Part shown: positions 51,868-60,751 of the stretch, in pieces
Position numbering within the stretch: the stretch's first letter is position 1
Layout of the letters: each line of letters begins with the position of its first letter
Source: Litorimonas sp963972195
Lineage (GTDB): Bacteria > Pseudomonadota > Alphaproteobacteria > Caulobacterales > Maricaulaceae
DNA: 64,000 nucleotides
Reading direction: 5' to 3'
Assembly: GCA_963972195.1 (NCBI GenBank)
Contig: CAXATH010000008.1
Span: 115,639 to 179,638 of the forward strand
Translations under genes and position numbers: made by a program
Notes under the pieces: generated by a model
Database searches by the model: none
Told to the model about the DNA's origin: nothing
Seen by the model: the letters and a program-made list of their open reading frames with translations, nothing else

Positions 51868-52272
51868 ATGGCTACACAAAGACGCACAATCGGGAAGGTC
51901 TCGAAAGAATCTGGAGTAAAGATCACAACCATACGCTATTATGAATCTATTGGACTTTTGCCGGATCCTGGACGTACAATTGGCGGACAGCGCATTTATG
52001 ACAAGCGAACTGTGGAACTCCTATTATTCATTCGACATTCCCGAAATTTGGGTTTTCCAATTGAAACCATTCGTGAGCTAATTACGTTGCAGAGAAAGCC
52101 GAACGGAAATTGCGAGAAAGTAGGTGAGGTCGCGAGACACCATTTGGCAGAGATTGAACTGCGACTTAAAAAACTCCGCGCATTAAAACGTGAACTGGCC
52201 GAAATGATCCTGTCTTGCGGAGGGGGAGAAGTGGCGGATTGCGCAATATTGGAAAGTATTGTTAGCCGTTGA
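51868..52272 (+). CDS. MerR family regulator, CadR/PbrR type
   Basis: A 134-residue MerR protein. The DNA-binding domain begins RRTIGKVSKESGVKITTIRY and has YESIGLLPDPGRT. Metal-ligand cysteines are in GNCEKVG (about residue 76) and the C-terminal SCGGGEVADCAIL, the CadR/PbrR pattern for Cd, Pb or Zn. The ATG at 51868 is preferred over an upstream one at 51697, which would give 57 extra residues with no family match. It is divergent from the CDF-lspA pair and is inferred to activate it from the site at 51827-51857, and probably the site at 48659. Confidence 0.9.
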   Translation: MATQRRTIGKVSKESGVKITTIRYYESIGLLPDPGRTIGGQRIYDKRTVELLLFIRHSRNLGFPIETIRELITLQRKPNGNCEKVGEVARHHLAEIELRLKKLRALKRELAEMILSCGGGEVADCAILESIVSR

Positions 52273-52539
52273 CTAACACAAAGCGATTAAATTTCCTGGC
52301 TAGCCTAGATGAGGCCGAAGAGAAATAACTTGAACGCCTTTTGCGGATTAGCAATTTATTGGGGCTAACAAATAGTTCTTGTTTATTAATAGTATCCAGC
52401 ATGCCAATACATTTTAAAAGATATCTACGTTGAGATATTTAAAACATAAAAGGGGCATTTGTCGATCAGAATTCAGATACCTACTGACTATTTGTTTCGG
52501 AGAAAAATACGCAACGCAGAACCAAAGTATTGGTGAAAT

Positions 52540-53343
52540 TTAGTCAGCAGGTAAAGCCAGTTGAACGGCAGAGGCCTTCGCGATCACTTGAGCAACGGAC
52601 GTTGGTGACGGCGAGGGGATTGGCGCCTCAGGCCAGAATGAAATCAACTCATTAATTTCCTCTAATACCGCAGTTTTGTAATGTACGTTAAGCTGTTCTG
52701 CGTGAGCTCTGGCAACAACAGCGAAGCCAAAGGCGTCTTGGTATTCGCCTGGTTCAGAAATAACACCATCATTTAGAGCTACGGAATACTCCTCAACTAC
52801 TTTGTCCATGAGAAAACGGATAATATCGGCATGGCTTCCCCCAGCCTTTTTGGCCACAGAATTAAGATTGGCTTCGGCCGCTATGAGTTCAGCTTGAATT
52901 TCACTAGCAGGGCGACCTTGACTAAGCGCTTCTGAAACTGACTTAAATAGAGAAGCTTCAAACCCTAAAGCATCAAGCCCTTGTCGCTCAGACTGATGAG
53001 TTTCCGAAACGGGGTGTAGCAAATGCGGTGCGGCTTGTTCTAGTTTTCCCGCTCTGTATAAAGCTAATCCCGCCTCCACATGCCCGGTCATAAAAGCAAG
53101 TCGGTTTTCTATGGGTAAAACTTCCATAGAGCCTCCAGATGTTCCGCTTTCGCCGCTTTCGCCGCCTTCGCCATATTCTATGCTTTTAACTTTCTGTGCG
53201 GGTTCAGACACATCTGTTGTCATAGAAACTTCAGCATTCTCCTCTTGAATTTGGTCGGAGGGGCTGCTGCAAGCGACAAGTGAAGTGCCTAAAAGAACAG
53301 TCCCTAAACCGAGTCCTGTCCAAACTTTCAATTTCAAAGTCAT
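52540..53343 (-). CDS. Hypothetical exported lipoprotein of the iron region
   Basis: A 267-residue lipoprotein with the lipobox LVAC near residue 27. The mature protein is helical; it has a Gly/Glu/Ser-rich low-complexity stretch (GEGGESGESGTSGGS), then a helical region with TGHVEAGLALYRAGK and HLLHPVSETHQ. I do not recognise a family. The ATG at 53343 is chosen over 53409 because it opens the signal peptide and has GGAA upstream. A Fur-like box lies in the gap to the divergent PiuC-type gene, so an iron-related role is inferred. Confidence 0.7.
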   Translation of the reverse strand: MTLKLKVWTGLGLGTVLLGTSLVACSSPSDQIQEENAEVSMTTDVSEPAQKVKSIEYGEGGESGESGTSGGSMEVLPIENRLAFMTGHVEAGLALYRAGKLEQAAPHLLHPVSETHQSERQGLDALGFEASLFKSVSEALSQGRPASEIQAELIAAEANLNSVAKKAGGSHADIIRFLMDKVVEEYSVALNDGVISEPGEYQDAFGFAVVARAHAEQLNVHYKTAVLEEINELISFWPEAPIPSPSPTSVAQVIAKASAVQLALPAD

Positions 53344-53388
53344 AGTTTTTCCATAGTTTACTTTAATGATCTTTTTGCATAAATACTC

Positions 53389-53407
53389 GCAAATGTAAAT
53401 CATTATC
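53389..53407. promoter_or_regulatory. Fur-like box between the iron lipoprotein and the PiuC-type gene
   Basis: Nineteen bases match 15 positions of the GATAATGATAATCATTATC-type Fur consensus; the right half AATCATTATC is exact. It also contains the local GCAAATGTAA motif shared with two other sites in the iron block. It lies 11 bases before the PiuC-type start and 46 before the lipoprotein start. Confidence 0.65.
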
Positions 53408-53417
53408 AAAGAGTATT

Positions 53418-54095
53418 ATGCTAATCACAATATCAAATATCATAAGGAAAGAAGAGTTAGAAAGCATTCGAGCAACTTTGAATAAACTGTCTTGGAGAGA
53501 CGGCGCTTCAACTGCTGGTGTAGACGCCAAGTCCGTAAAAAAGAATCAGCAAGCTGACCTGTCGAGTGAAATAGGTAAAATATTACATAAGCAGATTTTA
53601 GAAATTCTTCAGGTGCATCCTGTTTTATTGTCTGCAGCTCGTCCCAAAAGGTTCAGTAGGTTGATAGTCAGCCAGACGAGAGGGGAAGGACATTACGGTC
53701 CTCACATAGATAACGCATTGATGGAAACCGGTGGCAGACTATTGCGGACTGATTTATCCTTCACGCTTTTTCTCTCGAATCCAGATGAATATGAAGGTGG
53801 AGAACTATCCATTCAATATCCTGGATTCACACAACGTCACAAACCGAGTGCGGGAGACTTGGTTCTTTATCCCTCTACACAAATCCATGAAGTTGCTCCT
53901 GTGACTCAAGGAAGCAGGTTGGCTTGCGTCGGATGGATTGAAAGCACCATACGCGATCAAATGAGGCGCGAAGTGTTATTTGACCTAACAAACTTAAAAG
54001 TCTCTATGAGTAATAAGTACACGCCACAGAGCGTTGAAATGCTGACATTAAATAAAAATATATCAAATCTTTTAAGACATTGGTCGGAAACTTAG
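53418..54095 (+). CDS. Fe2+-dependent dioxygenase, PiuC/PKHD type
   Basis: A 225-residue cytosolic 2-oxoglutarate/Fe(II) dioxygenase. The iron-binding HxD is in HYGPHIDNAL, the distal His in STQIHEVAPVTQG and the 2-oxoglutarate-binding Arg in GSRLACVGW. Length and the C-terminal DQMRREVLFDL match the PiuC/YbiX group, which is found with ferric-siderophore or iron uptake genes in many proteobacteria. The substrate is unknown. It is divergent from the iron-region lipoprotein with a Fur-like box between, so expression under iron limitation is inferred. Confidence 0.88.
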   Translation: MLITISNIIRKEELESIRATLNKLSWRDGASTAGVDAKSVKKNQQADLSSEIGKILHKQILEILQVHPVLLSAARPKRFSRLIVSQTRGEGHYGPHIDNALMETGGRLLRTDLSFTLFLSNPDEYEGGELSIQYPGFTQRHKPSAGDLVLYPSTQIHEVAPVTQGSRLACVGWIESTIRDQMRREVLFDLTNLKVSMSNKYTPQSVEMLTLNKNISNLLRHWSET

Positions 54096-54149
54096 TGGCC
54101 TCGCCAAGATAAAGCGCTGGTTCAACCGAATGAAAAGGTTTAGGAAAGA

Positions 54150-55217
54150 TCAATACCAACCGTCACGGTCAAACGTTTTTATAGCTTCTTCTTGGTTTTC
54201 TCCCAGGACTGAAACATTTAAATTGTCTTCTTTAAATGTTCCAAGTCTTTGCACTGCTGAGGACGGTTTAGCTTCTTTAAGTACGGGGTATTCGTTATTA
54301 CCCATGGCAAAATAACTCTGTGCGTTTTGACTTGTCAGATATTCTAAAAACTTAATGGCATTCTCGCGATTCGGTGCGTGGGTTGTTAAGCCGGCACCAC
54401 TGATATTAACATGTGTTCCGCGCCCATTTTGATTGGGAAAGATAACACCAATAGAATAAAAAATTTTTTTCATAACAGGATCAGTGGAGCGGGCATATCT
54501 CGCTAGATAATAAGTGTTCACAATAGATATTTCGCATTGCCCCGAAGCGACGGCTTCAATTTGACCTGTGTCATTACTCATTGGTTTTCTAGCGAAATTA
54601 TTCACGACTCCCTTGACCCAATTATCGGCAGCTTCGCTTCCGTCATTGGCTATAATAGAAGCTAAGAGGGATATGTTATACATACTTCCGGAAGAACGCA
54701 TACATATTTTGCCTTTATGGACAGGATTGGCCAAATCTTCATAAGATTCGAGATTGTCAGGCTTGCCAGCTGCTTTATTGTAAATTATTATTCGTGCGCG
54801 CTTGGTTAAACCAAACCAATAGCCATCTGGGTGCCTAAAATGTGATGGAATGCGTTGTTCTAAAAGCTTTGAAGTAACTGGCGCGAGTATGCCGGCATTC
54901 TCGGCTCTCCATAAAACACCCGCATCAACGGTTATAAGAAGGTCTGCAGGACTGAACTCACCTTCGCTTTTTATTCTTTCTATCAGGGCGTCCGCACCAG
55001 CTTCGATGCGATTGACCTTAATGCCAGTTTGCTTTGTAAAGTTAGTGTAAAGCCTTAGGTCAGTATCATAATGTCGTGAGGAGTAAATATTTACTGCTCC
55101 CGTTACAGGCAGTGAGGCCTGATCATTAGTTAAGGTTTTGTTAGAAGCGGCCCCCTCAGGTGAACATGCTGATAAGATAAACGCGAATACAATAAGTATA
55201 AGTAATTTAAAGCGCAT
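54150..55217 (-). CDS. Iron(III) ABC transporter substrate-binding protein (FbpA-like)
   Basis: A 355-residue periplasmic binding protein with a lipoprotein signal (LSACS at about 16-20). The mature part begins NIYSSRHYDTDLRLYTNF, the FbpA/FutA signature, and the adjacent Tyr pair that binds iron is in SIVNTYYLARYA. RKPMSNDTGQIEAVASGQC is also typical. It delivers Fe(III) to the ABC transporter encoded at 55295 and 56449. It ends 54 bases after the convergent PiuC-type gene. Confidence 0.92.
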   Translation of the reverse strand: MRFKLLILIVFAFILSACSPEGAASNKTLTNDQASLPVTGAVNIYSSRHYDTDLRLYTNFTKQTGIKVNRIEAGADALIERIKSEGEFSPADLLITVDAGVLWRAENAGILAPVTSKLLEQRIPSHFRHPDGYWFGLTKRARIIIYNKAAGKPDNLESYEDLANPVHKGKICMRSSGSMYNISLLASIIANDGSEAADNWVKGVVNNFARKPMSNDTGQIEAVASGQCEISIVNTYYLARYARSTDPVMKKIFYSIGVIFPNQNGRGTHVNISGAGLTTHAPNRENAIKFLEYLTSQNAQSYFAMGNNEYPVLKEAKPSSAVQRLGTFKEDNLNVSVLGENQEEAIKTFDRDGWY

Positions 55218-55243
55218 TAATCATCCTTTGAGAAACTTCAATT

Positions 55244-55257
55244 GAATTTCATTCTCA
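55244..55257. promoter_or_regulatory. Possible Fur-type site upstream of the FbpA-like gene
   Basis: On the minus strand this reads CTGAGAATGAAATTC, which resembles the TGAGAATGA half of a Fur box. It lies about 27-40 bases upstream of the FbpA-like start, in a suitable place for a promoter operator. The match is only half-site quality. Confidence 0.4.
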
Positions 55258-55294
55258 GTTTATATTCTGTGGTTAGTGAGGAAACAACAAGACA

Positions 55295-56329
55295 TTAAGT
55301 CGCAAATGCAAATAAGCTTTGTTTCTTTGGAACAAGACTAACCGATTGCCCAACAGACCACATTGATTGCGCATCGATCTCAACAGTTATGCTTTGCCCA
55401 CATGATGCCCGCAAAGTCACTAATTGACTATGGCCTGTCGATCTGAGGTCGCTGACAACACTGTCCCGTCCTGCGGCTGTTAATGAAACTGCATATGGTC
55501 GAATTACAACATCTGCAAAAACCGTGTCATCTCTGAAATCATTCAGCTTTAAGCAATCAATAGGCCACTTTCCGAAGGGCGTCTTCAGTTCTTCTTGATT
55601 TCGGCTTGCTTTGAGAATAGCCCCATCCCCAGTCAACAAAGCGGATGTCAACGATACGGGTGAATTGTATAATTCCTCAGCTGTACCGTATTGGATTATT
55701 CTCCCCTGATCCATAATTGCAATTTTATCACTTATCTCAATTGCTTCTTCTGGATCATGTGTGACCAAAATTGTTACACAATCTCTTGCTTTTAACATAC
55801 GGCGCGTCTCTTCGCGCAGATGTCTTCTCAGCATTATATCAATATTCGCAAAAGGTTCGTCCATTAATAAAACTTCAGGCTTTGGCGCTAGAGCTCGTGC
55901 TACAGCCACTCTTTGTCGTTGCCCTCCAGAGAGCGTGTGTGGATATCTTTGACCGTAATCTGACAATCCTATCTGATCCAGTAACGTAGTCACAATTAGT
56001 CTAGTGTTTGACGCGCCGCGAACACCAAAAGCGATATTCTGAGCAACCGTTAAATGTGGAAATAACGCACCTTCTTGAAATACTAAACCAACAGGCCTTT
56101 TTTCCGGCGGGGGTTGATTTAAGGGTGATGCAAGGAGCTTATCATTTAGTCGTATTTTGCCGCTTTGTAATGGCAATATGCCTGCTGCCAGATTAAGCAA
56201 AGTTGTTTTCCCACACCCAGATTGTCCTAGTAGACAAACAATTTCTCCGGCGGCAGCAGTCAGGTTGACCTCTGTCAGTGCAGGCTGGCCGTTATACGAA
56301 TGATGAATATTTTCAAATACTAGGCTCAT
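55295..56329 (-). CDS. Iron(III) ABC transporter ATP-binding protein (FbpC-like)
   Basis: A 344-residue ATPase subunit with Walker A GQSGCGKTT, the LSGGQRQR signature, Walker B VLLMDEPFANID and the switch VTHD. The last 110 residues form the TOBE-like regulatory part seen in FbpC-type importers. It is divergent from the permease gene at 56449 and upstream of the binding-protein gene. The codons for its last residues (FAFAT) coincide with a copy of the GCAAATGCAA motif. Confidence 0.92.
   Translation of the reverse strand: MSLVFENIHHSYNGQPALTEVNLTAAAGEIVCLLGQSGCGKTTLLNLAAGILPLQSGKIRLNDKLLASPLNQPPPEKRPVGLVFQEGALFPHLTVAQNIAFGVRGASNTRLIVTTLLDQIGLSDYGQRYPHTLSGGQRQRVAVARALAPKPEVLLMDEPFANIDIMLRRHLREETRRMLKARDCVTILVTHDPEEAIEISDKIAIMDQGRIIQYGTAEELYNSPVSLTSALLTGDGAILKASRNQEELKTPFGKWPIDCLKLNDFRDDTVFADVVIRPYAVSLTAAGRDSVVSDLRSTGHSQLVTLRASCGQSITVEIDAQSMWSVGQSVSLVPKKQSLFAFAT
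55302..55311. promoter_or_regulatory. GCAAATGCAA motif inside the end of the FbpC-like gene
   Basis: This 10-base motif is one of three in the iron block (53389, 55302, 56389). It lies inside the last codons of the ATPase gene and about 85 bases before the FbpA-like start. It may be part of an iron-regulated operator or may be chance from the Ala-Phe-Ala codons. Confidence 0.3.
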
Positions 56330-56377
56330 TAGAATTAAAAGCCTCCAAGGACCTGTTGTTTACAGTCTCCCCTATAT

Positions 56378-56400
56378 GATAATGGCTTGCAAATGCAATA
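56378..56400. promoter_or_regulatory. Fur-like site between the divergent FbpC- and FbpB-like genes
   Basis: GATAATG (56378-56384), the left half of the Fur consensus, is followed by TTGCAAATGCAA, which holds the GCAAATGCAA motif at 56389-56398. It lies in the 119-base gap between the start codons of the ATPase and permease genes, so one site could serve both promoters. Confidence 0.55.
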
Positions 56401-56448
56401 AGGTTGTTACAGTGACTGTGTGATAATTCTTAGGAAAATACAGCGTAA

Positions 56449-58083
56449 ATGTTTAATCTTGGGTCAAAAAAATCTTGGGCAATTTTGCCAATAACATTAC
56501 TGGCTATGGTGCCTATATTTGCTGTCTTAAATTCTCTTTTTTTTGGTGATTTTGAAATTTGGGCGCAACTCTGGCAAACAACTCTACCAGATTACTTGAC
56601 CAATACAGGGTTGCTCATGATAATGGTCGGATCCTTATCAGCGCTTATTGGTATTTCAGCAGCATGGTTTGTTACATGTTATGACTTTCCAGGGAGAAAA
56701 ACACTCTCCTGGATGCTGATCCTCCCGCTCGCAGCACCTGCGTATATTGTCGCCTATCTCTATACAGATCTATTAGAATACTATGGACCCATTCAATCGG
56801 GTCTGCGGGTTTTATTTGGCTGGGAGGCAAATGAATATTGGTTTCCTAACATCCGAACCCTCCCTGGGGCCGCTATCATGTTGAGCCTTGTTTTATACCC
56901 TTATGTCTATCTGTTAACTCGAGCTGCGTTTTCCTCTCAGAGTCGCGGACAATGGCATGCGGCTCGAAGTCTCGGTCTAGGGCCTAATGCGGCTTTCTGG
57001 CGTGTTGTCTTACCTGCAGCGCGACCTGCAATTGCGGGAGGGCTTTCTCTCGTTTTAATGGAAACACTTGCAGATTTTGGCGTCGCAGACTTTTTTGCTA
57101 TACCAACGTTCAGCACTGGCATCTTTCGAAACTGGCTTGCACTTGGAGATAAAGCCGTCGCCATGAAATTGGCGAGTCTTATGTTATTAGTCGTATTTAT
57201 TTTGGTGCTCATTGAATCAATGAGCCGTCGAGGGAACTTTGCAACACAAGGCAAAACTACCGCTCAATCTAACCGTATCAAACTCCCTCCGGTAAAGTCT
57301 GCCATCATATTGATTGCTTGCAGCATTCCCGTGCTTTTTGGTTTCTTAATCCCTTTGTTTGTTTTGGCGCGGTACGCTTTCATATATGGTGATAGTCAAG
57401 GGGGGGCAGAATTTATTGGATATATTTCAAATAGCTTTTCTGTAGCAGCGATCGTTGCATTTATTGCAATGGTTACCGCTATATTCTTTGCCTATGCACA
57501 GCGCGCCAACACAAATAAATTCTTTAGGCTAAATATTAGAATAGCAACGCTTGGGTATGCTTTGCCTGGTGCCTTGCTAGCTGTCGGGCTTCTGGCGCCG
57601 ATTGGAGTATTAGATCAATCTATATCTAGGTTTTTGAGAGATAGCTTTGGCTGGACTGGAGGTTTGGTTCTAACTGGAACGACAACTGCACTCATCTACG
57701 CCCTTACAATTCGATTCTTAACTATCTCTTTCAACAGTGTGAGCGGAGGGTTCGGGAAAATACCAAATTCTTTAGATCATGCGGCGCGGTCCCTAGGTGC
57801 GAAGCCGTCAAATCTCATTAGGAGAATACATATTCCGCTACTACGCTCAAGCATAGTAGGGGGTTCGGTGCTCGTGTTTATTGATGTTATGCGTGAACTT
57901 CCAGCGACCTTAATTCTTCGCCCGTTTAATTTTGAAACACTTGCAACTCGAGTATATTGGCTAGCCAATGATGAACGTTTAAGGGAAGCATCAACTGCTG
58001 CGCTCGTAATTATACTTATGGGGGCGATTCCCGTGTTGTTCTTGAATCTTTTCTTTGAAAGAAACGATAATCAAAATGCTTAA
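56449..58083 (+). CDS. Iron(III) ABC transporter permease (FbpB-like)
   Basis: A 544-residue inner-membrane permease with two homologous halves. Each half has an ABC-permease coupling loop: HAARSLGLGPNAAFWRVVLP at about 172-191 and HAARSLGAKPSNLIRRIHIP at about 445-464. This duplicated form is typical of FbpB/FutB. It is the third component of the ferric importer with the divergent ATPase and the binding protein. The surrounding DNA is AT-rich compared with the copper block. Confidence 0.92.
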   Translation: MFNLGSKKSWAILPITLLAMVPIFAVLNSLFFGDFEIWAQLWQTTLPDYLTNTGLLMIMVGSLSALIGISAAWFVTCYDFPGRKTLSWMLILPLAAPAYIVAYLYTDLLEYYGPIQSGLRVLFGWEANEYWFPNIRTLPGAAIMLSLVLYPYVYLLTRAAFSSQSRGQWHAARSLGLGPNAAFWRVVLPAARPAIAGGLSLVLMETLADFGVADFFAIPTFSTGIFRNWLALGDKAVAMKLASLMLLVVFILVLIESMSRRGNFATQGKTTAQSNRIKLPPVKSAIILIACSIPVLFGFLIPLFVLARYAFIYGDSQGGAEFIGYISNSFSVAAIVAFIAMVTAIFFAYAQRANTNKFFRLNIRIATLGYALPGALLAVGLLAPIGVLDQSISRFLRDSFGWTGGLVLTGTTTALIYALTIRFLTISFNSVSGGFGKIPNSLDHAARSLGAKPSNLIRRIHIPLLRSSIVGGSVLVFIDVMRELPATLILRPFNFETLATRVYWLANDERLREASTAALVIILMGAIPVLFLNLFFERNDNQNA

Positions 58084-58169
58084 AATATGAACTTATAAGG
58101 TTCAGTTTTCCGAACTTTTCTTGTTCAATAAGCTAGTGAAAAAAACTTAATTTTATTCGAGTTCCGTCT

Positions 58170-58481
58170 ATGAAAAACAGTTATCTTCTAGAAAGGCTAC
58201 GAATTAGGAATATTGTATTATTCGTCGTATGTTACGGTCAAATATTTATTGTATCTTTCCTCCCTGAACTTTTCGATCAATCACACACATCAAATGAGAC
58301 GGACTCTGAAGGTGTCACTATATATATGATTATTTTAAATCTATGTATTTTTATAACTCTGGCCTTATATCTTATCCTTAATCCCTACCGAAGGTCAAAA
58401 GAGATACCTCCAATTGGAGAGAGTTACGTCAAAGTTTTGGCTATAATTTCGTTATTAGGAATGTTTATTTTAAGGCCCTGA
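58170..58481 (+). CDS. Hypothetical small membrane protein
   Basis: A 103-residue protein with three hydrophobic stretches (IVLFVVCYGQIFIVSFLPEL, MIILNLCIFITLALYLIL and VLAIISLLGMFIL). It has no recognisable family. It lies 86 bases after the ferric permease on the same strand and is as AT-rich as the iron genes. Whether it belongs to the iron transport function is not shown by the sequence. Confidence 0.5.
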   Translation: MKNSYLLERLRIRNIVLFVVCYGQIFIVSFLPELFDQSHTSNETDSEGVTIYMIILNLCIFITLALYLILNPYRRSKEIPPIGESYVKVLAIISLLGMFILRP

Positions 58482-58948
58482 CGCTCTCTTTATTTATACT
58501 TTTTCTTGATCAGTATATTTTGTCAACGCCGTATAATATTAGGAAAACTTAAGCCAGAGGGCTCGACATTTTGTTCTCCATTACTTTCAATGAACTGGGC
58601 AATGGTAAAACCATGACAGTCCCACTATGGATTTAGAGCTGTGACTAAAGGGCTTGGGCGGACAACGCTCCACAAGTTGCGTAGTATCATTTGCTCTGAT
58701 CGTAAGGTTAAGCGCACAGAATAGCGCGTCGGCGGCATTATTCATGATGACGGCTCTTTGCGGCTTTAATTAGCTTGCGACCTCTAAAAACCCCAGAGAT
58801 GGCGTGTATGAGCTTATTATGTGCCTGATCAGAAGACCACAATTTATGATGATTGGCGGTGGGGTACTCTTTCAATATTCAAAAAGCGGGTGGTCGCATA
58901 AAATGTCCACGCTTGATTTGCCGTAAGACAGGTTGTGATGACTAACAA
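58482..58948. other. Long gap without recognisable genes
   Basis: No open frame longer than about 30 codons with a ribosome site is visible, nor a tRNA, terminator or insertion-sequence end. The base composition shifts from AT-rich to mixed along this stretch, which fits a junction between the iron block and the mntP/dmeRF block. It may contain decayed coding sequence that I cannot identify. Confidence 0.5.
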
Positions 58949-59530
58949 TCACAATGAACTCCCAAACTCATGTGAAATGAAGATTAGTAAGCCTATGGCA
59001 ATAAGCACGACGCCCCCCATGAGCTCAGCGCGCTTCCCAAAGCGCGTGCCCAGTGAGGGACCGATATAAAACCCCAATGCGCTGGCCGCAAAGGAGACAA
59101 AGCCAATTATGGGCGCGGCAATCCAAATTGAAACGCTGGTGAGAGCGAAGGCAACGCCAATGGCGGCCGAGTCTATGCTTGTCCCCAGAGCTGTAAGCCC
59201 CCAAAGCAGTCGCGAGGTCGGTTTGGGCGAATGACCTAAGCTGATATCATCGTCTTCGTCATGAAGAACATCAAATATCATTTTTGCTCCGACGCCGCCT
59301 AAAAGGATTAATGCAATCCAATGGTCAAACGATCTTATGACCTCAGCAAAAAGGGACGCGAGGCTCCACCCCAAAGCACACATGCCGCCTTCAAAAATGC
59401 CAAACACGGCTCCAATTCTAATCGCCTCCGGCACGGATCGCGTGCGGGCGCGCGTTCCCTTGGCAACGGCCACGGCAAAAGCATCTGTGGACAAAGCAAG
59501 GGATATTGGAAGAATGATCTTGAGTGACAT
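58949..59530 (-). CDS. mntP: Manganese efflux pump MntP family protein
   Basis: A 193-residue inner-membrane protein of six helices. The family motifs are LALSTDAFAVAVAKGT near the N-terminus and GTSIDSAAIGVAFAL in the second half, each containing the conserved Asp for Mn(II) binding. MntP exports manganese. The start codon and length fit the family. An 18-base palindrome lies upstream; no yybP-ykoY-type riboswitch is evident. Confidence 0.92.
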   Translation of the reverse strand: MSLKIILPISLALSTDAFAVAVAKGTRARTRSVPEAIRIGAVFGIFEGGMCALGWSLASLFAEVIRSFDHWIALILLGGVGAKMIFDVLHDEDDDISLGHSPKPTSRLLWGLTALGTSIDSAAIGVAFALTSVSIWIAAPIIGFVSFAASALGFYIGPSLGTRFGKRAELMGGVVLIAIGLLIFISHEFGSSL

Positions 59531-59552
59531 TTTAGAACCTTATCGTGGGTGA

Positions 59553-59570
59553 TTAGCCAAAAATTGGTTA
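59553..59570. promoter_or_regulatory. Palindrome upstream of mntP
   Basis: TTAGCCAAAAATTGGTTA is an imperfect inverted repeat 23-40 bases before the mntP start on the minus strand. It is in the right place for a repressor or activator site. The regulator is unknown. Confidence 0.35.
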
Positions 59571-59758
59571 TCGCTCAACATGAGCCGTGATAGTTCCATG
59601 GCAATAGATTGTCGAGTTCTGTCATCTTAGTGTTTTGAATGATTTTGATTGCCTAGGCCATTTAGCACAATACGGATATTCTCCTCGGTAGAATGCTGCA
59701 CAGTAAACGCTCGGCACACCTCGCCAAATGCTAAAATATCGCTTCATATGCGGAAGAG

Positions 59759-60751
59759 TTATTCTTCCAGTTCAACCTCAACAGTCACATGCGACAGACC
59801 GTGAATATGACTTAATTTTTCTTTGTAAAAGGATGGTGGTCGGGGTGTCTTTGTTTTTAAGGATAATATAAGCCCCTGGTGACCGGGCCCTAATTCCCAG
59901 AGGTGTAAATCCGTAATCTGATTATCAGCCTCGTCGATAGCCTTCCGAACCTTAGTTTCAAAATGGTCGGCCTCATCCCGATAGTTAAGAAGCGTGGCGG
60001 CAGTGTCGCGTATCAATCCCCACGACCAGCGTGCAATCACAAGAGCGCCGACAATACCCATTAAAGGATCCAGCCATATCCAGCCATAAACACTCCCGGC
60101 GGTTAAGGCGACGATGGCCAATACAGAAGTGAGGGCGTCGGCGAGCACATGAAGATAGGCGGCGCGTAGGTTTTGGTCTTGACCGTGATGGGCGTGGTCA
60201 TGATGAACGTGTTCGTGATCATGTTCCCTTTTTTTGTGATGACTGTGCCCATGTCCATGATGATGGGAGTGATCCTCTTTCAAGAGCCAAGCGCTCACCA
60301 GGTTTATAATGAGTCCAATGACGGCCACGAAAATCGCTTGGGGAAAGCTTATTTGAACCGGGTTGACGATGCGGATAAGGCTCTCCCACCCGATCAAAAG
60401 AGCAATCAAGGCCAATACGACGGCGCTGGCGAAACCCGCAAGGTCTCCAAGTTTTCCGGTGCCAAAACGGAAACGAGGGTTTTTTGCGTGACGTTTTGCC
60501 AGATAATACGCCATTGCCGTAATCATCAATGCGGCGGCATGCGTGCACATATGCCACCCATCTGCGACAAGCGCCATAGACCCGAATATTGTGCCTGCTA
60601 CGATTTCGACGACCATCATTGAAGCCGTTAATGCAATGACAAACCAAGTGCGTTTGGCATTCCTGTCATGATTATCGCCGAGGTAAACGTGATCATGGGT
60701 TCCATCACCGCGGACCCCATCAGAATGAGAGGAGGGGATCTGGACGGTCAT
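59759..60751 (-). CDS. dmeF: CDF family Co(II)/Ni(II) efflux transporter DmeF
   Basis: A 330-residue CDF transporter with six helices and a C-terminal cytosolic domain. The metal-binding Asp/His sites are in VADGWHMCTHAAALM and HVLADALTSVLAI. Between helices 4 and 5 is a long His-rich loop (DHSHHHGHGHSHHKKREHDH and more). Loop and motif identify the DmeF branch. It overlaps the DmeR-like regulator by four bases, the usual dmeRF operon. Confidence 0.92.
   Translation of the reverse strand: MTVQIPSSHSDGVRGDGTHDHVYLGDNHDRNAKRTWFVIALTASMMVVEIVAGTIFGSMALVADGWHMCTHAAALMITAMAYYLAKRHAKNPRFRFGTGKLGDLAGFASAVVLALIALLIGWESLIRIVNPVQISFPQAIFVAVIGLIINLVSAWLLKEDHSHHHGHGHSHHKKREHDHEHVHHDHAHHGQDQNLRAAYLHVLADALTSVLAIVALTAGSVYGWIWLDPLMGIVGALVIARWSWGLIRDTAATLLNYRDEADHFETKVRKAIDEADNQITDLHLWELGPGHQGLILSLKTKTPRPPSFYKEKLSHIHGLSHVTVEVELEE

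Noticed and set aside
58482..58948. Remnant of an insertion sequence
   Set aside because: No terminal inverted repeats, target duplication or recognisable transposase fragment could be identified.
59531..59758. yybP-ykoY manganese riboswitch upstream of mntP
   Set aside because: No matching conserved core was seen; only a short palindrome near 59553 is evident.
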